A stretch of DNA of 64,000 nt from Petrosia ficiformis (GCA_947044365.1 OX345638.1:1536201-1600200); one strand, 5' to 3'; shown: positions 18,101 through 30,842, numbered from the stretch's first letter. Notes: generated by a model from the letters alone, not told the origin. Translations and numbers: made by a program.

Positions 18101-21100
18101 GTCCTTTGAAAGGTCAGGAGAGTAGATAATCAAAATAATAAGCTGTTGTCTTTCATGCTTGATAAAGTCAGCCATGATTACCGAATGCTGGACACCACAA
18201 AGCAGTCATAGAGATATGTTTATCTTTACTTAAATTTGTAAAGCAATCATAGGGATGTTTTTTTTCTCTATATACACTTGTTACATTTGTGATGTATACC
18301 CAACTAATGCTGTTTTAGCTAACTATATATTTAAAACTAAAAGCCCTTTTAAAGTTGTTCACATTCAGAATGACCTCAAAATTAGCATCATATGTATATA
18401 TAGTTTAATGTGATAAGATTATACTGTAACTCAATAATAAGCAATAGATTAAAATTTGACCCACTTCAACAGAAAGGCTTCGTTATATAAGCTTTGACTA
18501 TGAATACAGTTCATGGTTAGGAAGTATTTACACAAATCAGAATGTGGGAAAGGGGTCTAAATGTGTTACATCCCATGTATGTAAGTGTGTTCCTCAGCTT
18601 TACCTGGGAATGGATAGACCATACTTATGTCGGGTTTAACAAATACTTAACTAATCTCAAAACAAACTTCATAAAAATAAGTGAATACATCTGTTGGACT
18701 ATAGATGAATGTTTTTCAGATGTGGGAATACAAACATGATAAAAATATTGCCTTATAATTATTATAATGATTATAAACAAATTTATTTAAATAATAAAAA
18801 TTACGCTATTCTTATCAATACCAATGTCATCTTGTTAAATAATATATAATATTGAAAAGGTGGTTCATGAAAACGTTGTTTTTGTCCTTTTTGAAATCAA
18901 TATCTATATAATAATGACTTACATTTAGTCAGCTTATAAATGACATTACTCCATTGACTGTGTGGTTCATTAAGACAAGCTATATCATTAACATTATTAC
19001 TCATCGATAAAGGATGATTTGCAAAGAACTCTTCACTAGCACTGAAACCTATACCAGCTCCATGCTCTATCCAGTTCAGTGATCCACACTTATATGTGAA
19101 TATAGCATAGGATACGATATTACTTGAAGTCAAAACCAATTGGAATGAATTAGACTGTGAAAGGATGTACGGAAAGAAATTGATCATTAATTATATCATA
19201 GTTGCTTTTGTGCACATTCTGTACATGTCATGTTCAGAAGTATATAGCAAATGGGAGAGTCTCAGATCTAGTTAACTATGTACATTCATACAAAATAAAT
19301 TTATAATAGGGATGGAGTTTTGGGCTGTCAATTTAGAATAACAATTATTTGCTATACTTACATAAGCACAGTGTCGATATCCAAATGGACATACATCCAT
19401 CCATTTAATTACTACAACTGATTTGGCAGTGAAGTCTATACTTTGATTGCTCATTACGAAAGTTTGTACACGTTTCAACACATCAGCACCATTCTCGAGA
19501 GTGAAAGAATTATAATACACTCCTCTTGATTCATGTAAATTTATATCATCCCAGTATGGAGAAATGACCACACGAGAAATAGGAAAGGTCTGTGGGATAA
19601 ATTCACTATATCCATATGTAAAACTGATGAATCCGTTGGTGTTTATCTGTGGTGTAAACTAATGAAGTTATTGTAATAAATAATCATAACTAACATACGT
19701 ATGTATCATTGTAACTTTCTTTGTTGAAAAAAACAGTAGAAGGAAATGTAATATATTGATATCCATCATCAGCATCAGTAAACAAGAAGGAATCATCACC
19801 CAAATCAAGGAATGGTAGGATATCTGTATAGGTAAATTCACTAATAAAATAATGATAGCCTGAAATGTTGTACTGTACAGTTCTTCAAATCCACTTCTTG
19901 GATGTCAAAACAAGCTAAAGAAAGCAACACATGCAACTGCATAACAACAGACATAAATCTATATGACAGCTACACTAGCTCATGCAGACTAAGCTTTCAT
20001 TATATCATTTTGTTGATAGTTGAACATCAGCTTGTGAACTGTGTAATGCAGATGTCAAACACTCCTGAATATCATCACTAAACAGTGTTTTTCACTTCTT
20101 CCAATATATGCTCATTTTACTGTTATATAGTAGGTGAGTCCATTTTGCTTCCAAAGATGTTTGTTTAATAGCAAACTTGGCGATCTTAAAGATCCATATT
20201 GCTGTTTGCCACTCCATTTTGGGCTTCTGCAGCTGATACTAAAGTTTTGAGCTGTTATGCTATGATGATTGTAATTTTGTTAAACTAACATGTAAGTGTG
20301 GTCTATTGACTCAAAGGTAAAGCCAAGGAGTGGCTAGACCAAACTTAAAGAGCAACACATTTAGACTCCTTGCCCACACTATGATTTGTGTAAATACATA
20401 AAAGCAGTCTTAATGCACTTCTAACCATTAACTGTATTCATAGTCCAAGTTTATATAATCAAACCTTTCTGTTGAAGTGTTGACAAAATGTAATAGTTTT
20501 TGTAGTATATGAAGACATTTAGTTGCCATGGCAATGGAGTCTAAAATTATGATAATCTACTATTCTTGATAATTTTTACAAGATAATATTACATCATTAC
20601 AAATTGTGTTGCATTATTACTACTATGATCACTAAATTAATATTCAGGGGAGAAGACAGCTAAGTAAAATGGGGGAGCTAAAGACTGTTGGTATGTATCC
20701 AAGGATGTGCTGGCATGCATTCATGCACTAAGCTGTCTTCGGGGAGTCTGGGGGCATACCCTTCCCCCCCTGGAAAATTTGATTCTGCAATCTGAGAACT
20801 AAAATCAGTAATTTTTAGTTATATTATTATGTAGTACACTATACTTATTTAGCTACTAAAGTGAAGGGAGGGGGGAGCTAAAGCCTCCTCTGCCTCCCTG
20901 TTTCCCTTCCCTGCTATTATTGCAGTATCCACTTCTAAAGAAAAGGCAAACAAATAGTGATATATAAGAAAGTTTTCATAATAAAAATGCCTGGCGGAGT
21001 CCAAAAATCAAATGTCATCATTCATAATAGTATTAAAATAATTCTCACCATTGTCATCAAAACTAGGTTGTGATCTTGTAAATCCCAGTTGATGCAAGAT

Positions 21101-21127
21101 TAGTAGAAACACGCAGCATGTCCACAT
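15101..21127 (-). CDS. Receptor gene B (Ig-less form): NIDO, 3 FN3, TM, repeat-encoded tail
   Basis: Predicted 765-aa single-pass receptor. Approximate exons in coding order: signal peptide 21127-21049; NIDO 19859-19699, 19646-19362, 19154-18923; FN3 17558-17226 and 17022-16738; FN3 plus Ser/Thr stalk plus TM 16684-16174; seven 45-nt tail exons (16120-16076, 16014-15970, 15908-15864, 15802-15758, 15696-15652, 15590-15546, 15484-15440); final exon 15197-15101 ending VIYEIV then stop. The hand-spliced length is divisible by three and phases match at every joint. No Ig exon lies between NIDO and FN3; that interval is filled by a MITE. The TM segment is LLVSVSVLSAITSTLIVANG and onward. Each tail exon adds 15 residues of the type STLEPSNDEAIDLPT, with no tyrosine. 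If the weak donor after the TM exon is skipped, the protein ends at 16158 with a very short tail. The final tyrosine motif fits the ITIM consensus. Confidence 0.85.
15415..16150 (-). repeat. 106-bp tandem repeat carrying seven in-frame mini-exons of gene B
   Basis: Acceptor-side exon starts fall at 15484, 15590, 15696, 15802, 15908, 16014 and 16120, an exact 106-bp period. Every unit keeps an acceptor (tttttag), a 45-nt open exon and a donor (GTTAGTT). Unit 1 at the left is the most diverged. The paralogues have one or two exons at this place, 54 nt long and encoding ALYETV, so the array is specific to gene B. Confidence 0.9.
17160..17230. repeat. (CATA)n at a splice donor of gene B
   Basis: The intron after the first FN3 exon of gene B begins directly with GTATGTATGTATG on the gene strand, so the donor is the first unit of a microsatellite. 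The homologous introns of C, D, E and F start the same way. Confidence 0.8.
17824..18257. mobile_element. MITE-like element, 434 bp, with 18-bp perfect terminal inverted repeats
   Basis: CATCCCTATGATTGCTTT at 17824-17841 is repeated as its exact complement at 18240-18257. A second copy of 346 bp lies at 41418-41763 with one mismatch in the right end. The inside has an AT dinucleotide run, a conserved block near gcgttgtatacgtagttaagg and no coding capacity. It occupies the intron of gene B where Ig exons stand in the paralogues. Confidence 0.75.
18258..18922. other. Intron of gene B, no gene
   Basis: Between the MITE and the last NIDO exon there is AT-rich sequence without splice-supported exons. 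A short frame on the plus strand near 18542-18739 shows no domain and no paralogous support. Confidence 0.6.
20645..20913. mobile_element. MITE-like repeat with imperfect inverted ends, in first NIDO intron of gene B
   Basis: The left end CAGGGGAGAAGACAG and the right end (complement CAGGGAAGGGAAACAG) form an imperfect terminal inverted repeat. Related copies lie at about 28290-28510, 39515-39735, 47735-47910 and 53670-53890, in either orientation. Shared inner blocks are gtagctaaatagtgtactacat and ctctgagattgcttct or their complements. Non-coding. Confidence 0.65.
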
Positions 21128-21150
21128 GATGATAATTAATTAGTCGTATT

Positions 21151-21169
21151 ACGTAGGTGTGGCTCGTAG
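21151..21169 (-). promoter_or_regulatory. Conserved upstream motif, gene B copy
   Basis: TACGAGCCACACCTACGT on the gene strand lies about 25-40 bases before the ATG and corresponds to the motif upstream of A, C, D and E. Confidence 0.4.
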
Positions 21170-21464
21170 TGTTATTCCACTACTTTCAGGTACAGCTATT
21201 GTTAAAGTTAATTTGTATTCTGTATTGACAAGTTTGTTGATTTCTATTATCCTGTTTATCCAGTCCTTTCTTATCTACCAAATGTATACTGTCATAAACT
21301 TTTGTTCACAATTTTACAAGTCTTAGTATTGAATCAACTCAAATAAATAGTTTTAGTTGATACAGTTAATTGTTATTGTTAACAAATACCCCTTACTAAT
21401 AATGAGACTACCCCCTACAAAAATGGCTCAGTGTAGTTCTTGTTAATTACAGTACTAAGTCGTA

Positions 21465-21745
21465 AGATTTCTATCAATACAGTATTATATGCAGAGATCC
21501 TACCAATACAGTAGGATCTCTATCAATACAGTATTATATACAAAGATCCTACCAATACAGTACAGCGATCCTATCAATACAGTATTATATACGGAGATCC
21601 TACCAATACAGTACAGTGATCCTATCAATACAGTATTATATACAGAGATATCCTACCAATACAGTACAGTGATCCTATCAATACAGTATTATATACGGAA
21701 ATCCGTACAGTGATCCTATCAATACAGTATTATATACAATGATCC
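21465..21745. repeat. Minisatellite upstream of gene B
   Basis: About six units of roughly 47 bp built from GATCCTATCAATACAGTA and ATTATATACAGAGATCCTAC. A shorter, more diverged version is at 45777-45910, upstream of gene D. The open frame across it is a consequence of the repeat and not a gene. Confidence 0.85.
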
Positions 21746-22497
21746 ACTATTTATTGTACGGTATCACTGGATTATTATCCATCTAGGTGTTAATGATTCG
21801 TACAAGTATTTTCTTTCTGAAATAGATGCACTTCAGGATTGCAGTTATCAGATACGATAGCTTTTAATATCAAGAGGTTGGTCGGACACACGCCAGAAGA
21901 AGGAGGAGGAATACCAACTTGAAGTTATGAAATGAGAATGGTATTAGAGAAACTTTGGTATTCATAATTGTGATAGTAGATGTAGTTGTGAGATGTAGAT
22001 CTTGTGATGCTAGTGCACCAATCTGTTATAGACTAGTTGTAGTATGTTTGTTTCAAAGTCATGCAAGAAAGTGAACGGTAACCGTTATATATGCAGCAGA
22101 GATGTCAAAACAAGCTCAGTATAAGTATATGCACATGCCAAAATGCTTTGCTCAAATTACTATAATGTTCAAGAGATGATGCAAAAATAATTTTCAGTTC
22201 AAATTGTTTCCTACTTTTGAACTCAGAAGTTACATCATAATTGTAATAATGTGGTTGAGAACATTGACTTTGGTTGTAATCTTCTATGTGTAAAATTGTG
22301 TAGCTATCTCACGATATCTTCAGACCATTGTCTCTTCTCATTGTACATTTATAGTAGTGTCTAGTCAGTTTAATTACTTTATTGCTATATAAGCAAGTAC
22401 AAATTTCATATTTTCAAACTCTGTGTTGCTAAACCTCTGTCAGTCAGCGATACTACATTTTGGCAACAAGGAAATTGTAGCTGTTAGTGAAACATGC

Positions 22498-22815
22498 ACA
22501 TTTGGTAGTATTTCTGAATTTGACCCAAGTCAAGATGACTACGCTTATTAAATGGCTGCTAATGGTATCACTCAATCAGACAAAAAAATGATCCATTCTT
22601 CATACACACATATAAACTCTCTACAAATGAATGGTTCGACATCTAGAACTTATAAAGAACTCATTGACTTAATGCTCAAGCACTACAATCCCAAGCCATC
22701 TGCATTGTGGAGCGTTTTAAATTCAACTCCCATAACCAGTAGGATGGAGAATCGGTTGCTGCATATGTAGCTGCTCTCAGACAGTTGACAGAATTCTGGT
22801 TCGTTTTATATATGC
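22498..22815 (+). pseudogene. Ty3/gypsy gag relic
   Basis: Frame 22498-22548 reads FGSISEFDPSQDDYAY. It meets a TAA at 22549 and continues in the same frame as MAANGITQSD and then TYKELIDLMLKHYNPKPS. After a frameshift near 22745 the next frame gives GESVAAYVAALRQLTEF. This order is characteristic of gypsy-type Gag capsid regions. At least one stop and one frameshift make it non-functional. No LTRs or pol fragments were recognised nearby. Confidence 0.8.
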
Positions 22816-22824
22816 ATGGTGGGC

Positions 22825-23300
22825 TTATGTAGTTAATACATAAAGTATTAAAGTTCCAGTTGTTATGAGTTAATTAAATTTGACATTGTTTCCTACTGGC
22901 CCAACCCATACAGCTTCCAAAAGGTTAAAGGTAATCATAACTTTGAGGAAATGTGTTCCAATCATACCAGTATTTGAACACCAGCAGCTGGTTTGCATGT
23001 CTTGTATATATTTCGATAGCATTCATGTGCTGCTGGTAAATACATCTTCATATTGTGTATTAGCATGGCCAATGGGCTCCCTCTTCATGCAACGTACCAT
23101 ATTGTGGGATCATCATTATATCATAAATTATTACAGGCAATATAATTAGTGCTGGGTGCAGTTTTATACTTATAATGCGCATTTCTGTGAATAAATTAAT
23201 TACACGAAGAGATTGCCAAAAGGGAAATATAAAATTATGCACATGCAAGTTCAACTTAACTCGACTGCTTTAAATGAAGTCAAACGTAGTTGTTAATCAC
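22825..23300. repeat. Segmental duplicate block downstream of C (copy of 48085-48560)
   Basis: Long near-identical stretches, for example ctgctggtaaatacatcttc and gccaatgggctccctcttca, are shared with 48085-48560. The two copies lie downstream of C and of E respectively. No gene is supported; the short frames have no recognisable domain. Confidence 0.8.
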
Positions 23301-23753
23301 TAGCCATTAATTGTCTCCCTTTTGCCTTGGCATAAATTTTGATTGAGGAAAAAAAAGGTTTTAAATTGGGTTGTGACATATACATTATACATACATAGTT
23401 ACATACATACAGGTACAAAGTTTGTTGAGAAATTAATGAATGCATAATGAATGGTTACATAAAAGGATTGCCTAAAATGGAAATATAATGTGATGCGCAA
23501 ACAAGTTCATGGCTGCTTTAAAGTCAATGGGTTGTGACACTTACATACACACAGGTATATACTAGTTAGACAATTTCATATATAACAGTTTCATCTTGTC
23601 CATCTTGTTGTGGTTGTGGAGATGCATTTACATGTCCATATGCCTGACACTCTTTTATTTCAATATCCTTCCTATAATTAATGTATACAGATGTTAGTTA
23701 TTATGCTGGTAGATTCAAGTTTGTGTTTAATAACATGATAATGATAAACAGAA

Positions 23754-23802
23754 AGTTTCAACTCGTAGATCTTCATCTGAAGAAGACCTACGAGTTGAAA
23801 CT
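23754..23802. repeat. Hairpin downstream of tail exons of C
   Basis: AGTTTCAACTCGTAG and its complement flank a short loop. The same hairpin is at 49030-49077 in the matching intron of gene E, and a decayed version lies near 15297 in gene B. Confidence 0.75.
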
Positions 23803-25259
23803 ATTGCTATTTTGGTTAACTATAACTATAACTAAACCCCTTTTTAATAAGCTTAAGCCCTTTTGACTTAGTTAACTAAACTATAACTAAATTGCAAGTC
23901 TATTGCTAACTGAAACAAAAGATAGCCAGTAACGGGGACATTAACTAAAACTAAAACCCTTTTAGCAAGCCTAATATTATTTTAATTAATTAACTACAAC
24001 TATAAACTATAAACTATAACTAAAAGTGGTCATTATTGTCATACTAAAACAACACTATTTGAAATGTTCTATTTATCAGAATTATAATTATGTCAATTAA
24101 AGAAACTTTAGTGTGTACATGTCTTACAAGAATTATTGATTTAGTCACTAACTTATGTAGACCTTTATTTTCATACAGAGCATTTTTAGAATGTTTAAGT
24201 GTGGATCTAAAAACAGAAAATGATATTATTATAATGTTTTAAGATAATTAATGATTCAGTTCTTTAATTAGTGATCGACTAACTTATATAGATGTACTGT
24301 TTCATACAGAGCATCATTAGATGGTTTGAGTGTGGATCTGAAAACAGAAAATGATATAATTATTATGTTTTGTAAACAAATTATTAGAATACCTTTCTTT
24401 TTCCTTGGGTTTCTTGTTCAATATCTTAAACAGTATGAAAATACCATTAGCAACAAGTGATGTGACAACAATAACACTCAACACTGATACACTGACTAAT
24501 TGACCAGTACATCCAATCACTGATGATGATGAAGGTGTTGAACTAGTGGTTGATGAACTATCCCTTGTAATCATTACAATAACTGGAGATGATCTCTCAC
24601 TCTCATATTCCATATTATTAATAGTGAAGACACCATACACTTGAAACACATACTCAATATCGTGTTGTAATCCAGGTAATCCTATAGAGACTACTGATAC
24701 TGGGAATATAATACTTTGAAATATCTGTTCATTAGTTTGTTTGTATTCCAATACATAACTTGTGAGTTCAGTGTGGTTCAGAGGAGTCCAGTTAATGATT
24801 ACTATATCTTCTAATATTTCAACTATTAGATCTTTTATTACTGTATTATTAATAACAACTCTATAATTATTAGTTAATTTACTATTTGATTATACCTGGT
24901 AACAGAGTTGCGGCTTTTATATCTATCCATTCGCCAGGACCAGCAATAGTGTGTGCTCTTACTCCAATGGTATAATTTGTGAAACTTGTTAATCCATCTA
25001 TTGTGTGTTGAGTGTTTGTTGTACCATTCACATATATAAATGAATCATTGCTGTCAGACTCCCTGTAACGTATATCATACATGATAATGATACCATTAGG
25101 AATGGAGGGTTGATTCCATGTGATGTTGATCTGATCTTCATCTGATCCATTTGACATTAGGTTTGACACCACACCAGGTTCTGAGAAACACGGCATCATG
25201 TGATACATGAAACAGTAATTACCTACATACTGATGTACACACTTATGTACATAAACACT

Positions 25260-25327
25260 TAAATATATGTACACATGCATATACAGTTACTGCATACAAC
25301 ACACACAATAAATATGTACATACATAG

Positions 25328-25384
<57 letters not shown>

Positions 25385-25655
25385 CACGCACGCACACACA
25401 TAATTATATAGATACACACATACATAGATACATACATACATACATACCTGATTCAGGTGAGTCAACACAACCTCATGTGAAACATAAAGTAGTACATACG
25501 GACATACGTACTTATGTACATACACACATAAATATATGTATGCATGCATGCACAGTGACTGCACACAACACACACATACGCACATACATACATACATGTA
25601 CATACATATATATACACACATGTATACATACATACATACATACATACATACATAC
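25260..25655. repeat. (CATA)n / (CA)n microsatellite between FN3 exons of C
   Basis: Long CATA and CACA tracts occupy the intron and reach the donor of the FN3 exon at 25656. Open frames on either strand here are repeat artefacts. Confidence 0.9.
25443..25520 (-). pseudogene. Chimeric exon fragment in an intron of C
   Basis: The end of the FN3 exon found at 25656-25680 (complement of acctgattcaggtgagtcaa) is repeated at 25447-25466. It is fused directly to intron sequence that normally precedes the next FN3 exon (atgtgaaac...). This is a junction expected from slippage or unequal exchange between flanking microsatellites. A related fragment lies at 50635-50660 in gene E. Confidence 0.65.
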
Positions 25656-26385
25656 CTGATTCAGGTGAGTCAACACTTTGTGTTGAGGTCAAAGCTACAA
25701 GTAAATTCCTATCATCAATATTTAGATTACCAAACACTTGTATATCATATGTTGTAAAAGGCTGAACCCAATCATACTGGAATGAGTTTGTGTCTTTATT
25801 CACATCAAATCTAACAACCTCATCTGCTCGTTTCTCCCGATTTGTGATTCCAATCTCCACAACATAAGTTTCAAGATACTTTCCTCCTTCACACACTAGA
25901 AGTGGATTCCAGGAGATATTAATATGAGGATTAACACTATTAGCTATCGAACTCTCATCAATTTGTGGTCTTTCTTCTGGTTGGTTATCTAGACAAATGA
26001 AAGGAGTGAAAAATTGTATAAACAATTGAAAATACAGTAGACTTCAAAATTATTGCAATTTGAAAATAAGTGTAATGAAAGTGGAATCCACATAAAATGT
26101 TGATTCAATACTAGAAAGCCACTTTATAAAGTGTTAGTTGATTTGGATTTTAAAACAAAGCCATAAAAACCAATCTATGGCTTCACAATTTGGAAATTGA
26201 TAATTCTGTTGCAATAATTTTGAAGTCTACCGTATCAACAGATTTGTATACATAGGCATTACTGTACATACATACACACATACACATATACATAAATACA
26301 ATGTCATACATACATACATTCATATATATACATACATACATACATACATACATACATTCATACATTCATACAAACATACATACAT

Positions 26386-26690
26386 ACACTGCAAAAATAC
26401 AACTGCAAGGAATAATGGAAATTACATTGTTATGACTGCATGGGGACATACGTGTAACTATAATCCAATAATTGCAATTTCAATTATCCTTATGTAGATA
26501 AACAAAGAAGCAGAAAAACATTTTAATTAAATCATTTTAGGTTTTCAACCCTTCTTTGTGCATCTAATGTGAGATATTGGACATGGTAATTTATTATAGT
26601 ACAAGTATCTTTTATCATGCAAACATAACAACAACCTGTATGACCAATTAAATTATAATTTGCATCATTGCAACTGTACTAACCAATACA
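26386..26690. repeat. Dispersed intronic repeat, copy in C
   Basis: Closest relative of 186-460. It lies between the FN3 exons at 25988 and 26767 and identifies the homologous intron of gene A. Confidence 0.75.
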
Positions 26691-28289
26691 TACATACATA
26701 CATACATACAGTGTCATACACACATATATACATACATACATACATACATACATATAAATGACAGACCTTCAGGAAGTGTTTGAATACTCAATATAACATC
26801 TTCTCCATATAAGCTAGGTTGACTATAAACCACACGCACTGTTACTGTATACATCATATCAGATAATAATCCGCTAATAGTAACATTGACAGATGGGAAT
26901 TGTTCAGTGACCATATCCTCATTAGCTGCTTCTGATCTGTAAGTTATTTGAACTTCTGTTATATTAGCAACTTCTCCATTTGGTGGGTTTATAGCCAGTT
27001 CAGAATATGCCCATGTTAGAAAGAAAGAGGTTGCATTTATAAGAGCTTTTGGAGCACATATATCTGTTAGTTTAGCCATCCTAAGAGGAACAAAATGAGA
27101 TGTGATGTGATGGAGAGAGAGATAGATGTATAAATAGATAGATAGACAGACATATTATATACATGAACATGGGCATATAGACAATAGCAAGTAGTACGAG
27201 ACATTTGCTGCACTTTTACATATAAACAATTATTTTTTGAATGTATACAGTTTATCCATGCAGTACTCAAATATGTACCTGCAACAGTTAACATTGAACT
27301 GGTTGTTGCAGTTTGATTAACAAAATCAGCTACTGTACATGTATACAGTCCTTGAGCTTCATTTGATACATCTGTCAGTGTAATAGTAGGTATATTCAAT
27401 GCCACGGGACCACAATCTATACAGTTTAAATGGGGAATAGTCCATAAATAACTGAGACCAAATCCAACTGTAGCTATACAAGTGAAAGTTACATTTAGTC
27501 CTTGTGTGACTGTCTGATCTGGGATTGTTTGTAGTTCGGGTGGAGAAACTAAAGTGAGAAACAATTTGAAGAAAGGAAGAAACAAAGGATGATAAAAACA
27601 AGTGAGGAATATAAAAGAAATGATAAAGACATCAGCAAAAAATAGGCATGGCAGATACACTGACAAAATGACAGACAGGTATAGATATAATCAAATAATG
27701 ACAAACATATGCTTACCATACACATCAACTTTTATCACATCACTCATCTCTCCTCCTTCATTTTCGGCAGTACAAGTGTATTCTCCAATATATTCCAGTG
27801 TTACTTGTTCCAGTGTTAGAATACTGATATAAATATCAATATTACTAACAAGCGAAGTGAAAGGAAGGGTCACATCTGTGTTACTTTTCCAAGTAACATT
27901 AGGTGTGGTGAGGGATTGAACTTCACAAGTGAGAGTCACTGTTGAGTTATAAGAAACATTAACAAATACAGGAGAAATGGTTACCCAGACTATAGAGGAA
28001 ATGAGAGAGGGGGAAAGAGAGAGAGAGAGAGAATTATGTCCCCATGCCACCATAATATTATGTACATTTACAATATTAATGGCATGGTATGTATCATAAC
28101 ATGTGGATGAGCTATTGATATAAGAGAAGTTAAGCAAGTTATAAAAAAAACTGCTCTTCTAGCTAAAAGACACTGTGATGTTATAAAAGGATCTTTAATA
28201 TATGAAAAACAAACAAGAATTAATGTCACTAGCATATCACTAGCATATCACTAGTATAATTATAAACACATTTTATTAACAAAATTTTA

Positions 28290-28510
28290 GTCTCATCTCC
28301 AGTCTGCAAGGGAGAAGAAAACAGGAGGGCAGAGGAGGCTCTAGCTAAGCCCCCCTCCACTTTAGTAGCTAAATAGTGTACTACATATAATTATAGTAAG
28401 ATTATATACTAATTTTAGTTCTCCAGAAGCAATCTCAGAGAATCCCAATTTAACATTTTCCTGGGGGGCATGCCTCCAGATCCCTCTAAGAGGGCACAAG
28501 GCAGATGTGC
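28290..28510. repeat. Dispersed MITE-like repeat in NIDO/Ig intron of C
   Basis: Same family as 20645-20913. Copies at 39515-39735 (D) and 53670-53890 (E) lie in the same intron and share blocks such as tctcatctccagtctgca and atgcctccagatccctctaa. The insertion therefore predates those gene duplications. Confidence 0.65.
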
Positions 28511-29699
28511 ATTCTGAGTCAAATAGTACTGCAATTATGTAGGATAATGAAAGTGTTTATCACATCATCCACACCTTATTTCTTTAAATTATCATATGCA
28601 TCTGTGGTTTAGCTAAAAGCCTTGTAGTAAGGTGCTATGATGTTTAATATACATTGAAACGTTGCTTCATAAAAATGTTTTAGCACTCTTCTTTATAATG
28701 ACTTACATTTAGTCAGCTTATAAATGACATTACTCCAGTGACTGTGTGGTTCATTAAGACAAGCTATATCATTAACATCATTACTTCTTGATAAAGGATG
28801 ATTTGCAAAGAACTCTTCACTAGCACTGAAACCTATACCAGCTCTACGCTTTATCCAGTTCAGTGATCCACACTTATATGTGAATATAGCATAGGGCACG
28901 ATATTACTTGAAGTCAAAACCAATTGAAATGAATTTGACTGTGAAAGAATGCAGTGAAAAACTAATCAGTTTAATTTGTATTGATCATTAATTATTTGGT
29001 AGTTGTGTGTGTGCATGTTCTGTACATGTCATGTTCAAACGTAGCAAATGCGAGAGTCTCAGATCTAGTTAACTATGTACAATTATACAAAATAAATTTA
29101 TAATAGGGATGGAGTTTTGGGCTGTCTATTTAGAATAATAATTTATACTTACATAAGTACATAGTGAATTTCCAAATGGACATACATTCATCCATTTAAT
29201 TACTACAACTGATTTGGCAGTGAAATCTATACTCTGATTTCTCATTAGGAATGTTTGTACATGTTCCAACACATCAGCACCATTCTCAGGAGTGAAAAAA
29301 TTATAATATACTCTTCCTGATTTACGTAGATCTATATCATCCCAGTATGGAGAAATGACCACACGAGAAATAGGAAAAGTCTTTGGGATATGTGAACTAT
29401 ATCCATATTCAAAACTCCATTGCTGCTTATCTGTAATGTAAACTAATGAAGTTATTGTAATACATAATCATAACTAACATACGTATGCATCATTGTAACT
29501 TTCTTTGCTGAAAAAAAAAGTAGAAGGAAATGTAATATATCGATACCCATCATCAACACCAGTAAACAAGAAGGAATCATCACCCAAATCAAGGAATGGT
29601 ATGGTATCTGTATAAGTAAATTAACTAATAAAATAATGATAGCCTGAAATGTATTTCAAGTTGTATGGTATAGTTCTTTCAGATCTACTTCCTGAATGT

Positions 29700-30090
29700 C
29701 AATTCACTGCAATAATAAAATTGTTAAAATAACTAATTTATTGGTTAGTACAGTTGTAAGGGATAGTGGAAATTATAATTTAATTGGTCATGTAGGTTGT
29801 TGTGTCTGTATGGTGATATGCTTGTACTTGTACTAATTATAATACAATAATTGCAATTTCTTTTACTGCATCTCTATTGGATATACAAAACAATAGCAGA
29901 ATAACATTTTAAATCATTTTATGTTTCCAAACCTTCTTTGTGCATCTAATATGACACATTGGACATGATAATTGATTATAGTACAAGTATCTTGTATCAC
30001 GCAGTGACAACAACCTGTATGACTATAATTTGTATCCTTGCACTAACCAATAAATTTGTTATTTTAACAATTCTATTTGTGCAGTGAAAA
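29700..30090. repeat. Dispersed repeat in first intron of C, shared with E
   Basis: Nearly the same sequence occurs at 55930-56330 in gene E, including gttaagggatagtgg-like and tgtctgtatggtgatatgc blocks. The rest of this intron (30091-30734) is non-coding and also parallels gene E. Confidence 0.7.
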
Positions 30091-30842
30091 CAAGCTAAAG
30101 AAAGCAACACATGCAATTGTATAACAACAGACAGATATGTAGGAAAGAATATGCTAGCTCATGTAGACTGTGAAGTTAAAGCAGGTCAGTAAAGCCAATT
30201 GAGAAAGTAGTAAGAAGCTTTCATTTTATGATTTCGTTTAACATCAGCTTTTTAAATGTGTAGTGCAGCTGCTGTTTTGTTGTCATTTTGCTATATATAG
30301 TAGGTGAGTCCACTCTGCTTCAAAAAATGATTGTTTAATAGCAAACTTGGCCTCTTCTCACGGTCCATATAGGCTATACTCACAATAAAACATTCATGTG
30401 CATAGTCTGTAAAAATCAAATGTGCATAACTATAAATGGTTGCTTGCCACTCCATTTTGGGCTCTTGCAGCTGATACAACATACACTATAGTTTTGAGCT
30501 GTTATGCTATGATGATTATAATTATGATAATCTACTATTCAAGATAATTATTTTCACAAGATAATAATTATTATATGATTACAACTTGTGTCGCATTATC
30601 ACTAAATTATTACTGCAATATTCACTTCTGAAAACAAAACATTTGACCTATTAAAATAGTGATATATAATATAGTATAATAGAAAAGCCTGGTGGAGTTC
30701 AAAAATATTTAAATAGTATTAAAATAATTCTCACCATTGTCATCAAAACTAGGTTGTGATCTTGTAAATCCCAGTTGATGCAAGATTAGTAGAAACACAC
30801 AGTACGTTGTCCACATGATGACTGTATAACTGCTATAAGTCG

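Larger units (their letters stand above)
23566..30816 (-). pseudogene. Receptor pseudogene C (short form): NIDO, 2 Ig, 4 FN3, TM
   Basis: Exons in coding order, approximate: signal 30816-30735; NIDO 29643-29483, 29430-29153, 28938-28707; Ig 27989-27717; Ig 27548-27279; FN3 27080-26767, 25988-25656, 25180-24896; FN3 plus TM 24840-24393; tail exons 24337-24284 and 24206-24153; last exon 23671-23566 ending VIYEIV. Three lesions break it. A GAA-to-TAA nonsense codon sits at 29621-29623 in the first NIDO exon. A 7-base deletion near 29415 makes the second NIDO exon 278 nt instead of 285. A 1-base deletion near 27077 at the start of the first FN3 exon gives 314 nt instead of 315. All other exon lengths match gene E exactly. 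Sequencing error could explain one lesion but hardly all three. The tail would carry ALYETV and VIYEIV. Confidence 0.85.

Noticed and set aside
21489..21713. 74-codon frame upstream of gene B
   Set aside because: It is the translation of a minisatellite with repeated Tyr/Ile-Leu-Pro units and has no independent support.
26183..26365. Extra coding sequence in the intron between FN3 exons of C
   Set aside because: Low-complexity translation of CATA repeats; no splice sites or paralogous exon at this place.
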